DNA from: Gordonibacter sp. An230
Lineage (GTDB): Bacteria > Actinomycetota > Coriobacteriia > Coriobacteriales > Eggerthellaceae
NCBI RefSeq assembly: GCF_002159915.1
Contig: NZ_NFJP01000008.1
Location: 1-64,000, forward strand
Length of the DNA: 64,000 bases
Direction: 5' to 3'
In this document: positions 53,054 to 61,747 of the stretch, piece after piece
Numbering within the stretch: position 1 is the first letter of the stretch
Layout: each line of letters opens with the position of its first letter
The notes under the pieces: generated by a model
The model's database searches: none
Told to the model about the DNA's origin: nothing
The model's input: only the letters and a program-made list of their open reading frames with translations
Position numbers and translations under genes: made by a program

Positions 53054-53083
53054 CCCTCTCTCACCCTCTCTCACCCTCTCTCA
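53054..53083. repeat. Three tandem copies of a 10-base unit
   Basis: CCCTCTCTCA repeated exactly three times; the strand is pure pyrimidine except for the A of each unit. Short enough to be a copy-number variable site. Confidence 0.7.
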
Positions 53084-53146
53084 ACACCTCCGACGGGCCG
53101 TGAGCATGCGCACATTCCCCCCTTCTCCTCGGTGCGCACTGCTGAA

Positions 53147-53177
53147 GCGCCTCCGGGACCCCCCATCCCGGAGGTGC
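53147..53177. terminator. Stem-loop between gpsA and the VanZ fusion gene
   Basis: CCTCCGGGA and complement form the core stem, extended by GC pairs on the outside, with a C-rich loop. It is followed on the plus strand by TTCCCTTTTCC. Likely a shared terminator for the convergent genes. Confidence 0.6.
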
Positions 53178-53216
53178 TTCCCTTTTCCTTTCCGCAACCT
53201 TTGGCGTTTCGGCCTC

Positions 53217-55229
53217 TTACGCCTCTTTATGTCCGTCGCCTCGGAGTCGTTCCAGGTAAAGATCGACGTCGACGAGGGTGGCGAGCCTGATGACGCCGCA
53301 TGCTCGCGGGGCGGGGGAGGACAACCCCGGTTTGAAGGCGAGCATCGTTACGGTGAGGTCGGCGAAGAAGCAGGGACGGGCCGCCCGGCCCGTTTGGGCC
53401 GACAGCCCGCTCGGCACGTCGATGGACACGGCAAAGGGGGCGTCGTGAGCTTTCGGCACAAGCGCACACTCGCCTCGTCGCTCATGGTCGCCGCGCTCGC
53501 AAGCGCGCTTGCGGTGACTGCCGCGGCCCGCTCCGCGCGCGCCTTCGAAGCGGCGTCGGTTGGCGGCCCTGATCCACGAGGCATAGGGCTCGCGCACCTC
53601 CTCTCCCGAAAACCCCGTGCCGAGGACGGCGTCCACCACGGCCTGCGCTCCTTCGAGCTCTTCGTCGAGGATGTCGGCGCTAGGCGCGACGAGCACGCGC
53701 AGCGGCAGCTTGTCCCGAGCGGCGTCGGCGAGCACGGCGAGGGCGGTCGAGCGCGCGGGCTCGGCCTTCATCCGCTCGGCGATGTCGGGTGTGACGAGCG
53801 TGACGGGGTAGCCCTCTTCGGCGAGCATGCGGGCGCACACCCAGCCGTCGCCGCCGTTGTTGCCCGCGCCCGCGAGCACGACGACGGGCGCGGGGTCGGG
53901 CACCCAGGCGCGCACCTCTTCGGCCACGGCGCGTCCCGCGCGCTCCATGAGTTCGGAAAGCGGCGTGCCGTCCTTCGCGATAAGCCCCTCGAGGGCGCGC
54001 ACCTCGTCCACGTCGAGCACCAGTTTGCGCTTCCTCATGAGCGTCACCCCGGCCTCCGTCATGACGCGCGTGTTCGACAGCACCCCGTTGAGCATGACGA
54101 AAGGGGCGCCTCTCAGCTTCGCCCGCACTGCGCGCACGACGAGGGTCGCGATCCAGAGCGCCATGAAAGCAAGCCATATCTTGGTCGTCGTGGGGTCGTG
54201 CATGTCGATGAGCGGGGCATCATGGCATCCAGGATAGCTTTCAGCGAGGACGTCAAGCACCCCTACGCCGATGATTATGTCGACGAACGTCCAGGCGAAC
54301 AGGAAAAGGAGACCGTAACGGGCGAATATCTGGTACCAGCGCGCCGGCTCTGCGTCTGGTCGCACGATGCGCAGCTTCAAGATCATCTGTCCGAACGTTC
54401 GACCCTTGAAGGCAACGGGGACGATTCCGAAGAAGAGCACGAGCGGAAACCATCCGATCCAACGAACGAAAAGAAAGCTCTCGGCGGTCGTGTGAGGGTT
54501 GAAAGCCACGAAGAGCTGCGCGAAGATGAGAACCGTCATGCTCGCGAAGGCAAACGCGAGATCGATGGCGAACGACAGGGCGCGTCGCGTTGCGCTCGCG
54601 CGCACGCCAGCCTCGCGAGTCTCCATGGCGATGAGCCGGATGTCGGGCAGCACGCGCAGGGCGGGTCCCGCGGCCCAAAAACCAACCATCGCGCCAAGCG
54701 TCTTCAGGATGAGGTCGTCCACGTCGAACGGGCGATAGGGATGCTCGTAGAGGCCCCAGAACCCGGTGATCTGCGTGGCCTCGAACGACAGCGTGACCAG
54801 GAAGCCGATGAGGAGGGTCTGCCGCCATGAGCGTCGGAAGTAGCAGCGCAGATACATCCCGAGTGGCACGAGCAGAAGCACGTTGAAGAGCGCCTTGTAT
54901 GCGTAAGGGTTGCGAAACGTTGGAAACAATGAGTAGGCATCGCAGAAAAACGCGTTCTCTGTCAAGAACCCTCGAGCGAAGTTGAACGGAACGAGCTGGG
55001 GCGTTTGTGCGTAAAGAACGACGGCGGAGCAGTTGGCGAGCAAGGGCAAGAGCACGAGGAAGCAGGCGCACACGAGGTAGAGCGCAAACGAATACACGAC
55101 AAGGGTGCGCAGCCAGGGCACGGAGTCCGCCTTTCGGTGCTGGTGGATGAGGTAAGGCAACGTGATCGCGAGCGCGATGAACGGAAGCGATACGATGGCG
55201 GGAGCGATGTTGGAGGCGTAGACGTTCAC
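53217..55229 (-). CDS. VanZ-RDD membrane protein fused to NAD(P)H-hydrate epimerase
   Basis: 670 residues if the GTG at 55229 is used (AAAGG about 10 bases upstream); a TTG at 55253 is the alternative. Residues ~1-190 are VanZ-like helices (SFEATQITGFWGLYEHPYRPFDVDDLILKTLGAMVGF). Residues ~215-385 form an RDD domain (RRALSFAIDLAFAFAS, GRTFGQMILKLRIVRPD). From ~410 a YjeF N-domain begins (MRKRKLVLDVDEVRALEGLIAKDGTPLSELMERAG, VVVLAGAGNNGGDGWVCARMLAEEG, DVPSGLSAQTG), which epimerises damaged NAD(P)HX. The YjeF C-domain dehydratase is absent, and an arginine-rich insert lies before DVPSG. Either a true fusion or two genes joined by loss of a stop. Confidence 0.75.
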   Translation of the reverse strand: MNVYASNIAPAIVSLPFIALAITLPYLIHQHRKADSVPWLRTLVVYSFALYLVCACFLVLLPLLANCSAVVLYAQTPQLVPFNFARGFLTENAFFCDAYSLFPTFRNPYAYKALFNVLLLVPLGMYLRCYFRRSWRQTLLIGFLVTLSFEATQITGFWGLYEHPYRPFDVDDLILKTLGAMVGFWAAGPALRVLPDIRLIAMETREAGVRASATRRALSFAIDLAFAFASMTVLIFAQLFVAFNPHTTAESFLFVRWIGWFPLVLFFGIVPVAFKGRTFGQMILKLRIVRPDAEPARWYQIFARYGLLFLFAWTFVDIIIGVGVLDVLAESYPGCHDAPLIDMHDPTTTKIWLAFMALWIATLVVRAVRAKLRGAPFVMLNGVLSNTRVMTEAGVTLMRKRKLVLDVDEVRALEGLIAKDGTPLSELMERAGRAVAEEVRAWVPDPAPVVVLAGAGNNGGDGWVCARMLAEEGYPVTLVTPDIAERMKAEPARSTALAVLADAARDKLPLRVLVAPSADILDEELEGAQAVVDAVLGTGFSGEEVREPYASWIRAANRRRFEGARGAGRGSHRKRACERGDHERRGECALVPKAHDAPFAVSIDVPSGLSAQTGRAARPCFFADLTVTMLAFKPGLSSPAPRACGVIRLATLVDVDLYLERLRGDGHKEA

Positions 55230-55283
55230 AAGTCGGCAGGCCTTTCTGATCAAGGGATTCCGAGAGCGGTCGGCGCGGGATTC

Positions 55284-55769
55284 TCAGGAGGCCGTGTCCT
55301 GGTTCCTTCGCTCGAAGTCGAGCAGCGCCCCGCGCAGCCGGGCGGCTGCGCCCGTGCCGGAGGGACGGCCGTCCGCGCCGACGACGCGATGGTCGGGCAC
55401 GAGCACTGCGAGCGGGTTCCTGCGCACGGCCGCCCCCGTCGCGCGGTGCGACCCGGATCTGCCGATGGCGTGGGCGAGCTGAGAGGCCGTGAGGGCCTCC
55501 CCATAGGGTATGCCGCGCATGCCCTCCCAGACGACGAGCTGGAAGCTGCTCCCCTCGGGGGCGAGGGGCAGGTCGAAATCGCGCCGTTTGCCAGCGAAGT
55601 ACTCCAGGAGCTCTGTGGCTGCGCGGTTGGTGAGCTCGCTGGGGCGTCGTTCGCCCTCCATCGGCACGTCGCCGAACGCGACGTTGGTGACGCCGCTTTC
55701 AAATGCGCGGATCGTGACGGGCCCGTGTGGCGTGCGGTACGCGTAATACGTGGCGGAGCGCATGGTCAT
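55284..55769 (-). CDS. Ogt-like alkyltransferase homologue lacking the catalytic cysteine
   Basis: 161 residues from ATG at 55769 (AGAAGG just upstream; a second ATG two codons on is also possible). The fold of O6-alkylguanine-DNA alkyltransferase is clear: SSFQLVVWEGMRGIPYGEALTASQLAHAIG, RRNPLAVLVPDHRVVGADG, and an LLDFER end. In active enzymes the motif is PCHR; here it is PDHR, with Asp126 replacing the acceptor cysteine through two base changes, so suicide repair is impossible. It resembles alkyltransferase-like proteins that bind lesions and flag them for excision repair. TATAAT for its promoter at 55797-55802. Confidence 0.85.
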   Translation of the reverse strand: MTMRSATYYAYRTPHGPVTIRAFESGVTNVAFGDVPMEGERRPSELTNRAATELLEYFAGKRRDFDLPLAPEGSSFQLVVWEGMRGIPYGEALTASQLAHAIGRSGSHRATGAAVRRNPLAVLVPDHRVVGADGRPSGTGAAARLRGALLDFERRNQDTAS

Positions 55770-55796
55770 GGGGCCTTCTTTCGATCGGGTCCTCCT

Positions 55797-55802
55797 ATTA
55801 TA
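55797..55802 (-). promoter_or_regulatory. -10 element of the Ogt-like gene
   Basis: Minus-strand TATAAT, 28 bases before the start codon; -35 not obvious. Confidence 0.5.
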
Positions 55803-55993
55803 GTGCAGGCTCTCGGTCGTCGCGTCGGCCTTTTCGAGGACGATGGGCAGGCGTTCGCGCCTTTGCGCGTCGGGGTGCCCCGTCCGCGGGGAGGGGCGGC
55901 ATGTGTTTTTCACCTCTCGGCGACGTCGGACGGGCGGGCGCGGAAGCGTTGCGCTAGAATGGACGACGTATATGCGACGGAAGGGGTCAGAGC

Positions 55994-56704
55994 ATGTTTG
56001 AACCGGTCAAGATCGCGCCGTCCATCCTGTCGGCCGATTTCGCGAACCTTGGGCGAGACGTCGCCCTCGTCGAGGAGGCGGGGGCGGGTTTTGTGCACGT
56101 CGACGTCATGGACGGCCATTTCGTGCCCAACCTCACGATGGGGGTTCCGGTGGTGAGGTCGCTCAAGCGCGTCACGTCGCTGCCGCTCGACGTCCATCTG
56201 ATGATCGCGAACCCCCTCGAGCAGCTGCCATGGTACCTCGACGCCGGTGCGGATTCGGTGACCGTTCATGTTGAGCCGCTCGACGCCGAGGAGCTCTCGC
56301 GCGCCGTGGAGGCGATCCGCTCCGCCGGCGCAAAGGCGGCTGCGAGCGTGAAGCCGGACACGCCGGTCGAGGCGCTTCTGCCAGTCTTGGCCGATCTGGA
56401 CATGGTTCTTGTCATGAGCGTGGAGCCGGGCTTTTCGGGTCAGGGCTACATTGAAGGAAGCGAGGGGAAGGTGGCGCGCGTCGTGCAGCTGGCGCGTTCG
56501 TTGGGGGTGAATCCCCTTGTCGAGGTGGATGGCGGGATCGGCCCCGCCACGGCGGCGCGCGTGGCGGCGGAAGGGGCTGACGTGCTCGTATGCGGCAGCG
56601 CCGTGTTTGCCGCCGGCGATCCCGCTGCAGCTCTCGCGGCGGTGCGCGACGAGGCGGAGAGCGCGCGCCTCGCGTCGCTCGAGGCTGCCTCGAAGGGGGC
56701 GTGA
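55994..56704 (+). CDS. rpe: Ribulose-phosphate 3-epimerase
   Basis: Interconverts ribulose-5-P and xylulose-5-P. 236 residues; AAGGGG about 10 bases before the ATG. IAPSILSADFANLGRDV, HVDVMDGHFVPNLTMG (metal ligands) and MSVEPGFSGQGYI are diagnostic, with VDGGIGPATA near the end. Followed by the cysteine desulfurase gene after 6 bases. Confidence 0.96.
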   Translation: MFEPVKIAPSILSADFANLGRDVALVEEAGAGFVHVDVMDGHFVPNLTMGVPVVRSLKRVTSLPLDVHLMIANPLEQLPWYLDAGADSVTVHVEPLDAEELSRAVEAIRSAGAKAAASVKPDTPVEALLPVLADLDMVLVMSVEPGFSGQGYIEGSEGKVARVVQLARSLGVNPLVEVDGGIGPATAARVAAEGADVLVCGSAVFAAGDPAAALAAVRDEAESARLASLEAASKGA

Positions 56705-56710
56705 TCGACC

Positions 56711-57922
56711 GTGGCCTTCGATCCCGACACCTACGTCTACCTCGATTACGCAGCCACCGCCCCTCTTTGCGAGGAGGCTGCGGCCGCGATGGCGCCCTAC
56801 CAAGTCTCCGGTCGTGCGAACCTCGCCGTGGGGGCGAACGCGAACTCGCTGCACGGTCCCGGACGCGCCGCGTTCGAGGCGCTCGAGGCCGCGCGCCGCT
56901 CGCTTGCCCGCGATCTGGGCGCTCGACGCCCCTCCGAGATCGTGCTCACTTCCGGAGCCACCGAGGCCGACGATGCCGCCGTGCTCGGCATCGCGCGCGC
57001 GGCGGCGAAGGAGCGTCGCCGGCGAGGCGCGGGAGCTGCGTTCATTCCGCATGTGGTCACAACGGCCGTCGAGCATGACGCGGTCCTTGCGCCCGTGCTC
57101 CGCCTCGAGAAGGAGGGTTTTCGCATCACGCGCCTCTCTCCGAATCGCCAGGGGTTCGTCGAACCCTCCGCGCTCGCCGAAGCGCTTGGCCCCGACACGG
57201 TGCTCGTGTCGGTGCAGGCTGCGAACTCGGAGGTTGGCAGCGTCCAGCCCGTGGCCGCTCTCGCGCGCGCGTCGCACGATGCGGGGTCGCTCTTCCATAC
57301 CGACGCCGTCCAGGCGCTTGGCAAGATCCCGCTCGACCTTGGGGCGCTCGGCGTGGACGCGGCGTCGCTGTCGGCGCACAAGGTGGGAGGGCCGAAGGGC
57401 GCAGGCGCGCTCTACCTGCGCTCACGCACGCCCTTCGAGGCGCACTTGATCGGGGGAGGCCAGGAAGGCGGAAGGCGCAGCGGCACGCAGAACGTGGCGG
57501 GCGCCGCGGGGTTTGCCGCCGCCGTCCATGCGGCCGTGGGCATGCTCGAGGGCGAGTCCGTTCGCTTGCGCGCGCTGCGCGACCGCCTGTACGCGCGGCT
57601 TGCGGAGATCCCGGGTGTCGAGCCCACTGTGGTCGTCGAGCCGGAAAGCGAGGACTTCCTACCCAACATCGTGCACGTGCTCGTCGACGGGTTCGAGAGC
57701 GAGACCCTCGTCCTGCGGCTCGACATGCAGGGGTTCGGCGTCTCGGGCGGTTCGGCATGCTCGTCTCATTCGCTCGAGCCGAGCCACGTGCTGCGCGCGC
57801 TCGGCGTGGATGCGGACAGGGCGTTGGGGGCTTTGCGCGTTTCGATGGGGCGCTGGACCACTGAGCACGATGTCGACTCCTTCGTCCGTGCGCTCGAGGC
57901 GAGCTTGGATTGGAACACGTGA
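56711..57922 (+). CDS. Cysteine desulfurase (NifS/IscS family)
   Basis: PLP enzyme taking sulfur from cysteine for Fe-S or tRNA thiolation. 403 residues from GTG at 56711. VYLDYAATAPLCEEAAAAM at the start; TSGATEADDAAVLG (the usual GATESN is altered to GATEAD); SAHKVGGPKGAGALYLR with the PLP lysine; GGGQEGGRRSGTQNVAG; catalytic cysteine in SGGSACSSHSLEPSHVL. It is not next to an iscU or mnmA gene here, so its sulfur acceptor is unknown. Confidence 0.92.
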   Translation: MAFDPDTYVYLDYAATAPLCEEAAAAMAPYQVSGRANLAVGANANSLHGPGRAAFEALEAARRSLARDLGARRPSEIVLTSGATEADDAAVLGIARAAAKERRRRGAGAAFIPHVVTTAVEHDAVLAPVLRLEKEGFRITRLSPNRQGFVEPSALAEALGPDTVLVSVQAANSEVGSVQPVAALARASHDAGSLFHTDAVQALGKIPLDLGALGVDAASLSAHKVGGPKGAGALYLRSRTPFEAHLIGGGQEGGRRSGTQNVAGAAGFAAAVHAAVGMLEGESVRLRALRDRLYARLAEIPGVEPTVVVEPESEDFLPNIVHVLVDGFESETLVLRLDMQGFGVSGGSACSSHSLEPSHVLRALGVDADRALGALRVSMGRWTTEHDVDSFVRALEASLDWNT

Positions 57923-57941
57923 AAAGCGGAAAGGATCCGTC

Positions 57942-58751
57942 ATGGAGCTTGTCACCACGCATACGCACACCTGCTTCACGAACCACGGCGAGGGAACGGT
58001 GGGAGAGCTGGTCGCGGCCGCTGCCGCGGCGGGCGTTTCCACCATCGCGGTGACGGAGCACTATCCGCTCTCCGATGCGTTCGATCCGGTTCGTTACGTG
58101 TCGATGGGCGCAGAGAGGGTGGGGGAGTATCTCGCCGCCGTCGAGGCGGCGCGCGCCGCGCATCCCGAGATAGAGGTGATCGTCGGTTGCGAGCTCGATT
58201 GGCTCGGCGACGACGAGGACCGCGACCTCTCGCATGAGGACTTCTCGTCGTTTCAGGTCGTGCTCGGTTCGGTTCATTTCGTGGACCATTGGCCGTTCGA
58301 CGATCCTGCCCAGCGAGATCGTTGGGACGAGGTGGGCGTCGACGCCATCTGGCGGCGCTACTTCGAGGTGTGGTGCGAGGCCGTCTCTTCCGACGCGCCG
58401 TTCACCATCATGGCCCATCCCGATCTGGTCAAGAAGTTCGGCTTCATGCCGAGCTTCGATCCGCAGCCGCTCTACGAGCAGGCGGCCGAGGCGTGCGCTG
58501 CCGCAGGGCGCATGGTGGAGGTGAACACTTCGGGGTTGCAGTACGCCTGCAAGGAGATGTTCCCAGCCCCGGCGCTTCTCGCGGCGTTTTGCCGTGCGGG
58601 CGTCCCCTGCACGGTGGGGACCGACGCGCATGCTCCCGAACATGTGGCGCGCGGCATCGAGCAGGCGTACCGCCTCATGGCGCAGGCCGGTTATCGAACG
58701 GTAACGGTGCCGACAGCCGACGGCGGGCGCCGCGAGGTTACCATCGAATAG
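57942..58751 (+). CDS. PHP-domain phosphatase, histidinol-phosphatase-like
   Basis: 269 residues from ATG at 57942 with AAAGGA upstream. The metal-binding motifs of the PHP fold are seen: THTHTCFTNHGEGTVGELV, AVTEHYPL, GCELDW, GSVHFVDHW, MAHPDLVKKFG and GTDAHAPEHVARG. This set and length match HisK-type histidinol phosphatases; no other histidine gene is adjacent, so the substrate is not certain. Part of the rpe-desulfurase-PHP run. Confidence 0.87.
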   Translation: MELVTTHTHTCFTNHGEGTVGELVAAAAAAGVSTIAVTEHYPLSDAFDPVRYVSMGAERVGEYLAAVEAARAAHPEIEVIVGCELDWLGDDEDRDLSHEDFSSFQVVLGSVHFVDHWPFDDPAQRDRWDEVGVDAIWRRYFEVWCEAVSSDAPFTIMAHPDLVKKFGFMPSFDPQPLYEQAAEACAAAGRMVEVNTSGLQYACKEMFPAPALLAAFCRAGVPCTVGTDAHAPEHVARGIEQAYRLMAQAGYRTVTVPTADGGRREVTIE

Positions 58752-58838
58752 CCCGCACCGGTGCCCTTGCGCGTGCCGGGCGGGCTCCTGTCGGTCCGGA
58801 GGGGCTTGGAGGGAAGACGACGTTGAAAGGTGGTTGCC

Positions 58839-59747
58839 ATGGTTGGAGCGAAGAAGGATCGGAAGAGGGAGGACTCATCCGAAAGGGGTCTCGCCACGCG
58901 GTCGTCGGGCACCCTTTCGAAACCCGCGCCCTCCCTCACCGTGGGCGCGCTCGAGCGGGCGCTGCTCGCAGAGTTCCCCGTCGTCGACGCCGAGACGTGG
59001 GATCGCACGGGGCTGATCGCGGGAGATCCCGCGCGCCTCGTCTCAGGAGTGGCCGTGGCGCTCGATCCCACGACGAGGGCCGTGGAGGCCGCGGCGGATG
59101 CGGGGGCGAACGTCCTTGTGACCCATCATCCCGCCTTCCTTGCCCCTCCCGACTCTTTCGCGCCCGCTTCCTCGCCTGCGGTCAGTCCGGGCGCTGTTGT
59201 GTGGAAGGCGATCGAGCGCGGTGTGGCGCTCATGGCGTTCCACACGGCGCTCGACGTGAGCGCTCGCGCTCAGCGCGTGCTGCCCGGCATGCTGGGCCTT
59301 TCGTTTGAGCGGGTGCTCGAACCCTTGCCGGGGGCGCCGGACAAGGGGTATGGGCAGCTGTGCGCGGTCGTCGACGAGGGCGGGCTTTCGCTCGGGCAGC
59401 TGGCCGCGCGCTGCACGTCGGTGTTCGCCCGCCCGCCGCGCGTCTGGGGAGGCTTCGACCGGCCCCTCGACCGGGTGGTCACCTGCACGGGGTCGGCGGG
59501 CGACCTCGGACGGGCGTGCCTCGGGGCGCGGGCCGACTGCCTCGTGTGCGGTGAGATCAAGTACCACGAGGCGCTTGACCTCTCTCAGGCGGGCCTCGCC
59601 ATCGTGGATCTGGGTCATGACACGAGTGAACTGCCCCTTGCGGGCGTGCTTGCGAGCGCGGTGGAGGCCGTCGGCGTGCCCGGCGAGCGCGTGAGCGTGA
59701 TCGCCCAGCAGGATAATTGGGCCTATCCCGAGACAGTGCGGATATAA
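58839..59747 (+). CDS. Nif3-like dinuclear metal-centre protein
   Basis: 302 residues from ATG at 58839 (GAAAGG upstream); the first ~30 residues are charged and probably disordered. Metal ligands of the NIF3/YbgI family: VTHHPAFLAPP, MAFHTALDVSA, LGHDTSE with CGEIKYHEALDLS between. Often called GTP cyclohydrolase 1 type 2, but the true role is unsettled. Precedes the zinc-ribbon protein gene, an arrangement common in actinobacteria. Confidence 0.9.
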   Translation: MVGAKKDRKREDSSERGLATRSSGTLSKPAPSLTVGALERALLAEFPVVDAETWDRTGLIAGDPARLVSGVAVALDPTTRAVEAAADAGANVLVTHHPAFLAPPDSFAPASSPAVSPGAVVWKAIERGVALMAFHTALDVSARAQRVLPGMLGLSFERVLEPLPGAPDKGYGQLCAVVDEGGLSLGQLAARCTSVFARPPRVWGGFDRPLDRVVTCTGSAGDLGRACLGARADCLVCGEIKYHEALDLSQAGLAIVDLGHDTSELPLAGVLASAVEAVGVPGERVSVIAQQDNWAYPETVRI

Positions 59748-59794
59748 TGGGGAGAGCGCCGCGGACGGCGATTTGACGAGAGCGAAGGGATCCC

Positions 59795-60514
59795 ATGCGC
59801 GTAGACACCGACGACCTTGCCATGCTGCTCAAACTGCAGCACATCGATTTGGAGATCCTGCGCGCTAAGAAGCGCCTCGAGGAACTTCCTCAGCGCGCGG
59901 CCATTCTCGAGGCCCGTACGAAGAGGAAGGCCGTCGAGCAGAAGCGCGTCCGGCTTGACGCGCTGCGCGCCGACGCCGACCAGAGGCTGGCGAACGTGGG
60001 CGACGAGGACGCTGCGCTTGCCGAGAAGCAACGCCGCGTGCAGGCCGAGATCGATGAGGCTCACGGTGATTACCGCAGCGTGGAGGCGCGTTCGAAGGAA
60101 CTCGACGGCTTTGCGAAACGCCGCGCGGCGCTCGAGGCCGAACTCGCGGCGATCGGCGAGGAGCTCGAGAGGATCGAGGGCGTCCAGGGGCAGGTGGCGC
60201 AGATGCTGGTCGCTCTCGATGAGAAGGAGCGCGCTGCCACCGAGTCGTTCGTGAAGGAGGGCGGCGTGCTCAAGGACGTCGTTTTCCGCGGAGAGGCCGA
60301 GCGGACGGCCTTGGCCTCCTCGCTGCCCGAGGAGCTCCTCGCCTCCTACGAGAAGACCGCGGCCCGCACGGGCGGCGTTGCGGTGGGACGGTTGCAGGGG
60401 GAGAGCTGCGGAGCGTGCCGCATGGCCATAGAGAGGGGCCGCCTCATCGACATGAAGGGCCAGGGAAACGTGGGCGTCTGCCCCCAGTGCGGCCGCTTGC
60501 TCGTTTTGGAGTAG
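59795..60514 (+). CDS. Coiled-coil protein with C-terminal C4 zinc ribbon (DUF164 type)
   Basis: 239 residues. Residues 10-180 are a long coiled coil (LEELPQRAAILEARTKRKAVEQKRVRLDAL and following). The C-terminal zinc ribbon has CGACRMAI and CPQCGRLLVLE. The family is usually encoded beside nif3, as here, and is thought to bind nucleic acids or assist that neighbour; no defined function. A TATAAT-like sequence precedes it at about 59744. Confidence 0.88.
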   Translation: MRVDTDDLAMLLKLQHIDLEILRAKKRLEELPQRAAILEARTKRKAVEQKRVRLDALRADADQRLANVGDEDAALAEKQRRVQAEIDEAHGDYRSVEARSKELDGFAKRRAALEAELAAIGEELERIEGVQGQVAQMLVALDEKERAATESFVKEGGVLKDVVFRGEAERTALASSLPEELLASYEKTAARTGGVAVGRLQGESCGACRMAIERGRLIDMKGQGNVGVCPQCGRLLVLE

Positions 60515-60894
60515 CGAGGCGAGGGGGGGGGCGTGCGCCCTCCGCCTTGCCGGTTCTCTGGCCGCTCCTCGCAGCAAAGCGTGCGAGCGCGAGGTGCCGT
60601 TGTCGCCCGAAACGGTCGGTTTTCGCGCTGGAACCGACCGTTTCGGGCGACAACGCGGGTGCGGGTTCCGTCGACGGGCGTCCGTTCGCTGCCGAAAACG
60701 ACGAAAAGCCCGCGAAAGCGAGCTTTTCGTGTCATGCGGTTCGCCCTGTGGGGTGCAGAAAAAGCTCCTGCGCCGAAACACCCTATTCGCTGCCGGGCCC
60801 GAAGACGCGAACGGCGAGACAGGGCGAGATTCAGTGCAGGAGGCTTTTTGCTCAATCGGGCGCGGTTCTCCGTCCGCGGGATCGAGGAAGGGGG
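60515..60894. other. 380-base intergenic region with a large inverted repeat
   Basis: Between the zinc-ribbon gene and the convergent rpmB. Contains a nine-G run (60523-60531), a 23-base-arm perfect inverted repeat (60599-60654) and a smaller stem CGAAAAGC...GCTTTTCG near 60708. No gene. Confidence 0.55.
60599..60654. repeat. Perfect inverted repeat with 23-base arms
   Basis: The left arm begins GTTGTCGCCCGAAACGG and ends GGTCGGTT; the right arm is its exact complement after a 10-base spacer TTCGCGCTGG. Far longer than a typical terminator stem here. It could be a dispersed palindromic element or a strong transcript end shared by convergent genes. Confidence 0.75.
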
Positions 60895-61086
60895 CTACGC
60901 GCGCTCGACCTTGCCGGCCTTCATGCACTTCGTGCAGATATTGGCCTTGCGGACGCGACCCTTGCTGTCCTTGATCGTCACCTTCTGGATGTTGGGACGG
61001 AACCAGCGGTTCGTCACGCGGTGCGAGTGGCTGATGCTGCGCCCCGCGACCGGCGCCTTGCCGCAAATTTCACAAACCTTCGACAT
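60895..61086 (-). CDS. rpmB: 50S ribosomal protein L28
   Basis: 63 residues. Opens SKVCEICGKAPVAGRSISHSHRVTNRWFRPNIQ, the L28 signature, and ends with CTKCMKAGKVERA. The two CxxC pairs mark the zinc-binding form. A TATAGT-like -10 (minus strand) lies at 61153-61158. Single gene. Confidence 0.97.
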   Translation of the reverse strand: MSKVCEICGKAPVAGRSISHSHRVTNRWFRPNIQKVTIKDSKGRVRKANICTKCMKAGKVERA

Positions 61087-61248
61087 CGTTCTCTCACTCC
61101 AATTACGTCGGTTGCTCGTCGGCTTAAGCCGTTGTTGGCAAAAAAGCCCTCATACTATAGCACATAAACTGAGCCGGTCACAAGAATTTTTCGTGTAGTA
61201 TGCTCTCTGTTGCGATCCGGCGCGACGCACAGTTCGGGGCCCATGCGC

Positions 61249-61254
61249 TATACT
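61249..61254 (+). promoter_or_regulatory. Candidate -10 element of the Asp23-family gene
   Basis: TATACT, 55 bases before the start; no clear -35. Confidence 0.45.
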
Positions 61255-61308
61255 GCTCAAACAGCGTCTCGTCGTGCGCGGAGGGGTCCGCGCCGTGAAA
61301 GGAGTGCC

Positions 61309-61656
61309 ATGAGCGACACGATACCGGGCAACCTCCATGTTGCCAACGACGTTCTGGCCGACATGGTCGGCAACGCGGCGCTCGAGTGCTACGGCGTGGT
61401 GGGCATGGCAGCCCCCAGCGCCGCTGACGGCATCGCGAAGATACTCCCCGCCTCCCGCCTGCGTCGCGGAGTGGTGGTTTCCGCAACCGATTCGGGGGTT
61501 CACGTGGAGCTCTACGTGGTCATCGAGTACGGCACGAACATCAACACGGTGTCCCAGAACCTCATCGACCAGGTCTCGTTCGCGCTTACCGAGTACGCGC
61601 GCGTCCCCCTCGACGGGGTCGAGGTGCACGTGCAGGGCGTGAAGGTGCGCAAATAG
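61309..61656 (+). CDS. Asp23/Gls24 family protein
   Basis: 115 residues from ATG at 61309 (GAAAGGAG upstream). GNLHVANDVLADMVGNAALECYGVVGMAAPS and VHVELYVVIEYGTNINTVSQNLIDQVSFAL match the Asp23 (DUF322) fold, with PLDGVEVHVQGVKV at the end. Members bind envelope or membrane-linked partners and are usually followed by the FakA-like gene, as here. Confidence 0.93.
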   Translation: MSDTIPGNLHVANDVLADMVGNAALECYGVVGMAAPSAADGIAKILPASRLRRGVVVSATDSGVHVELYVVIEYGTNINTVSQNLIDQVSFALTEYARVPLDGVEVHVQGVKVRK

Positions 61657-61747
61657 CGCCAAGGCGGCTTCGACGGGCCGCAGGGTCGCCGAGGAGGGAG
61701 GGGCGGCGCGATGCGGCGTGTACGCGTATAAAGGAGAATCGAAAGCA

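Larger units (their letters stand above)
52809..53216. other. 408-base convergent intergenic region
   Basis: Contains a 10-base tandem repeat (53054-53083) and a stem-loop (53147-53177). No gene or RNA recognised. Confidence 0.5.
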
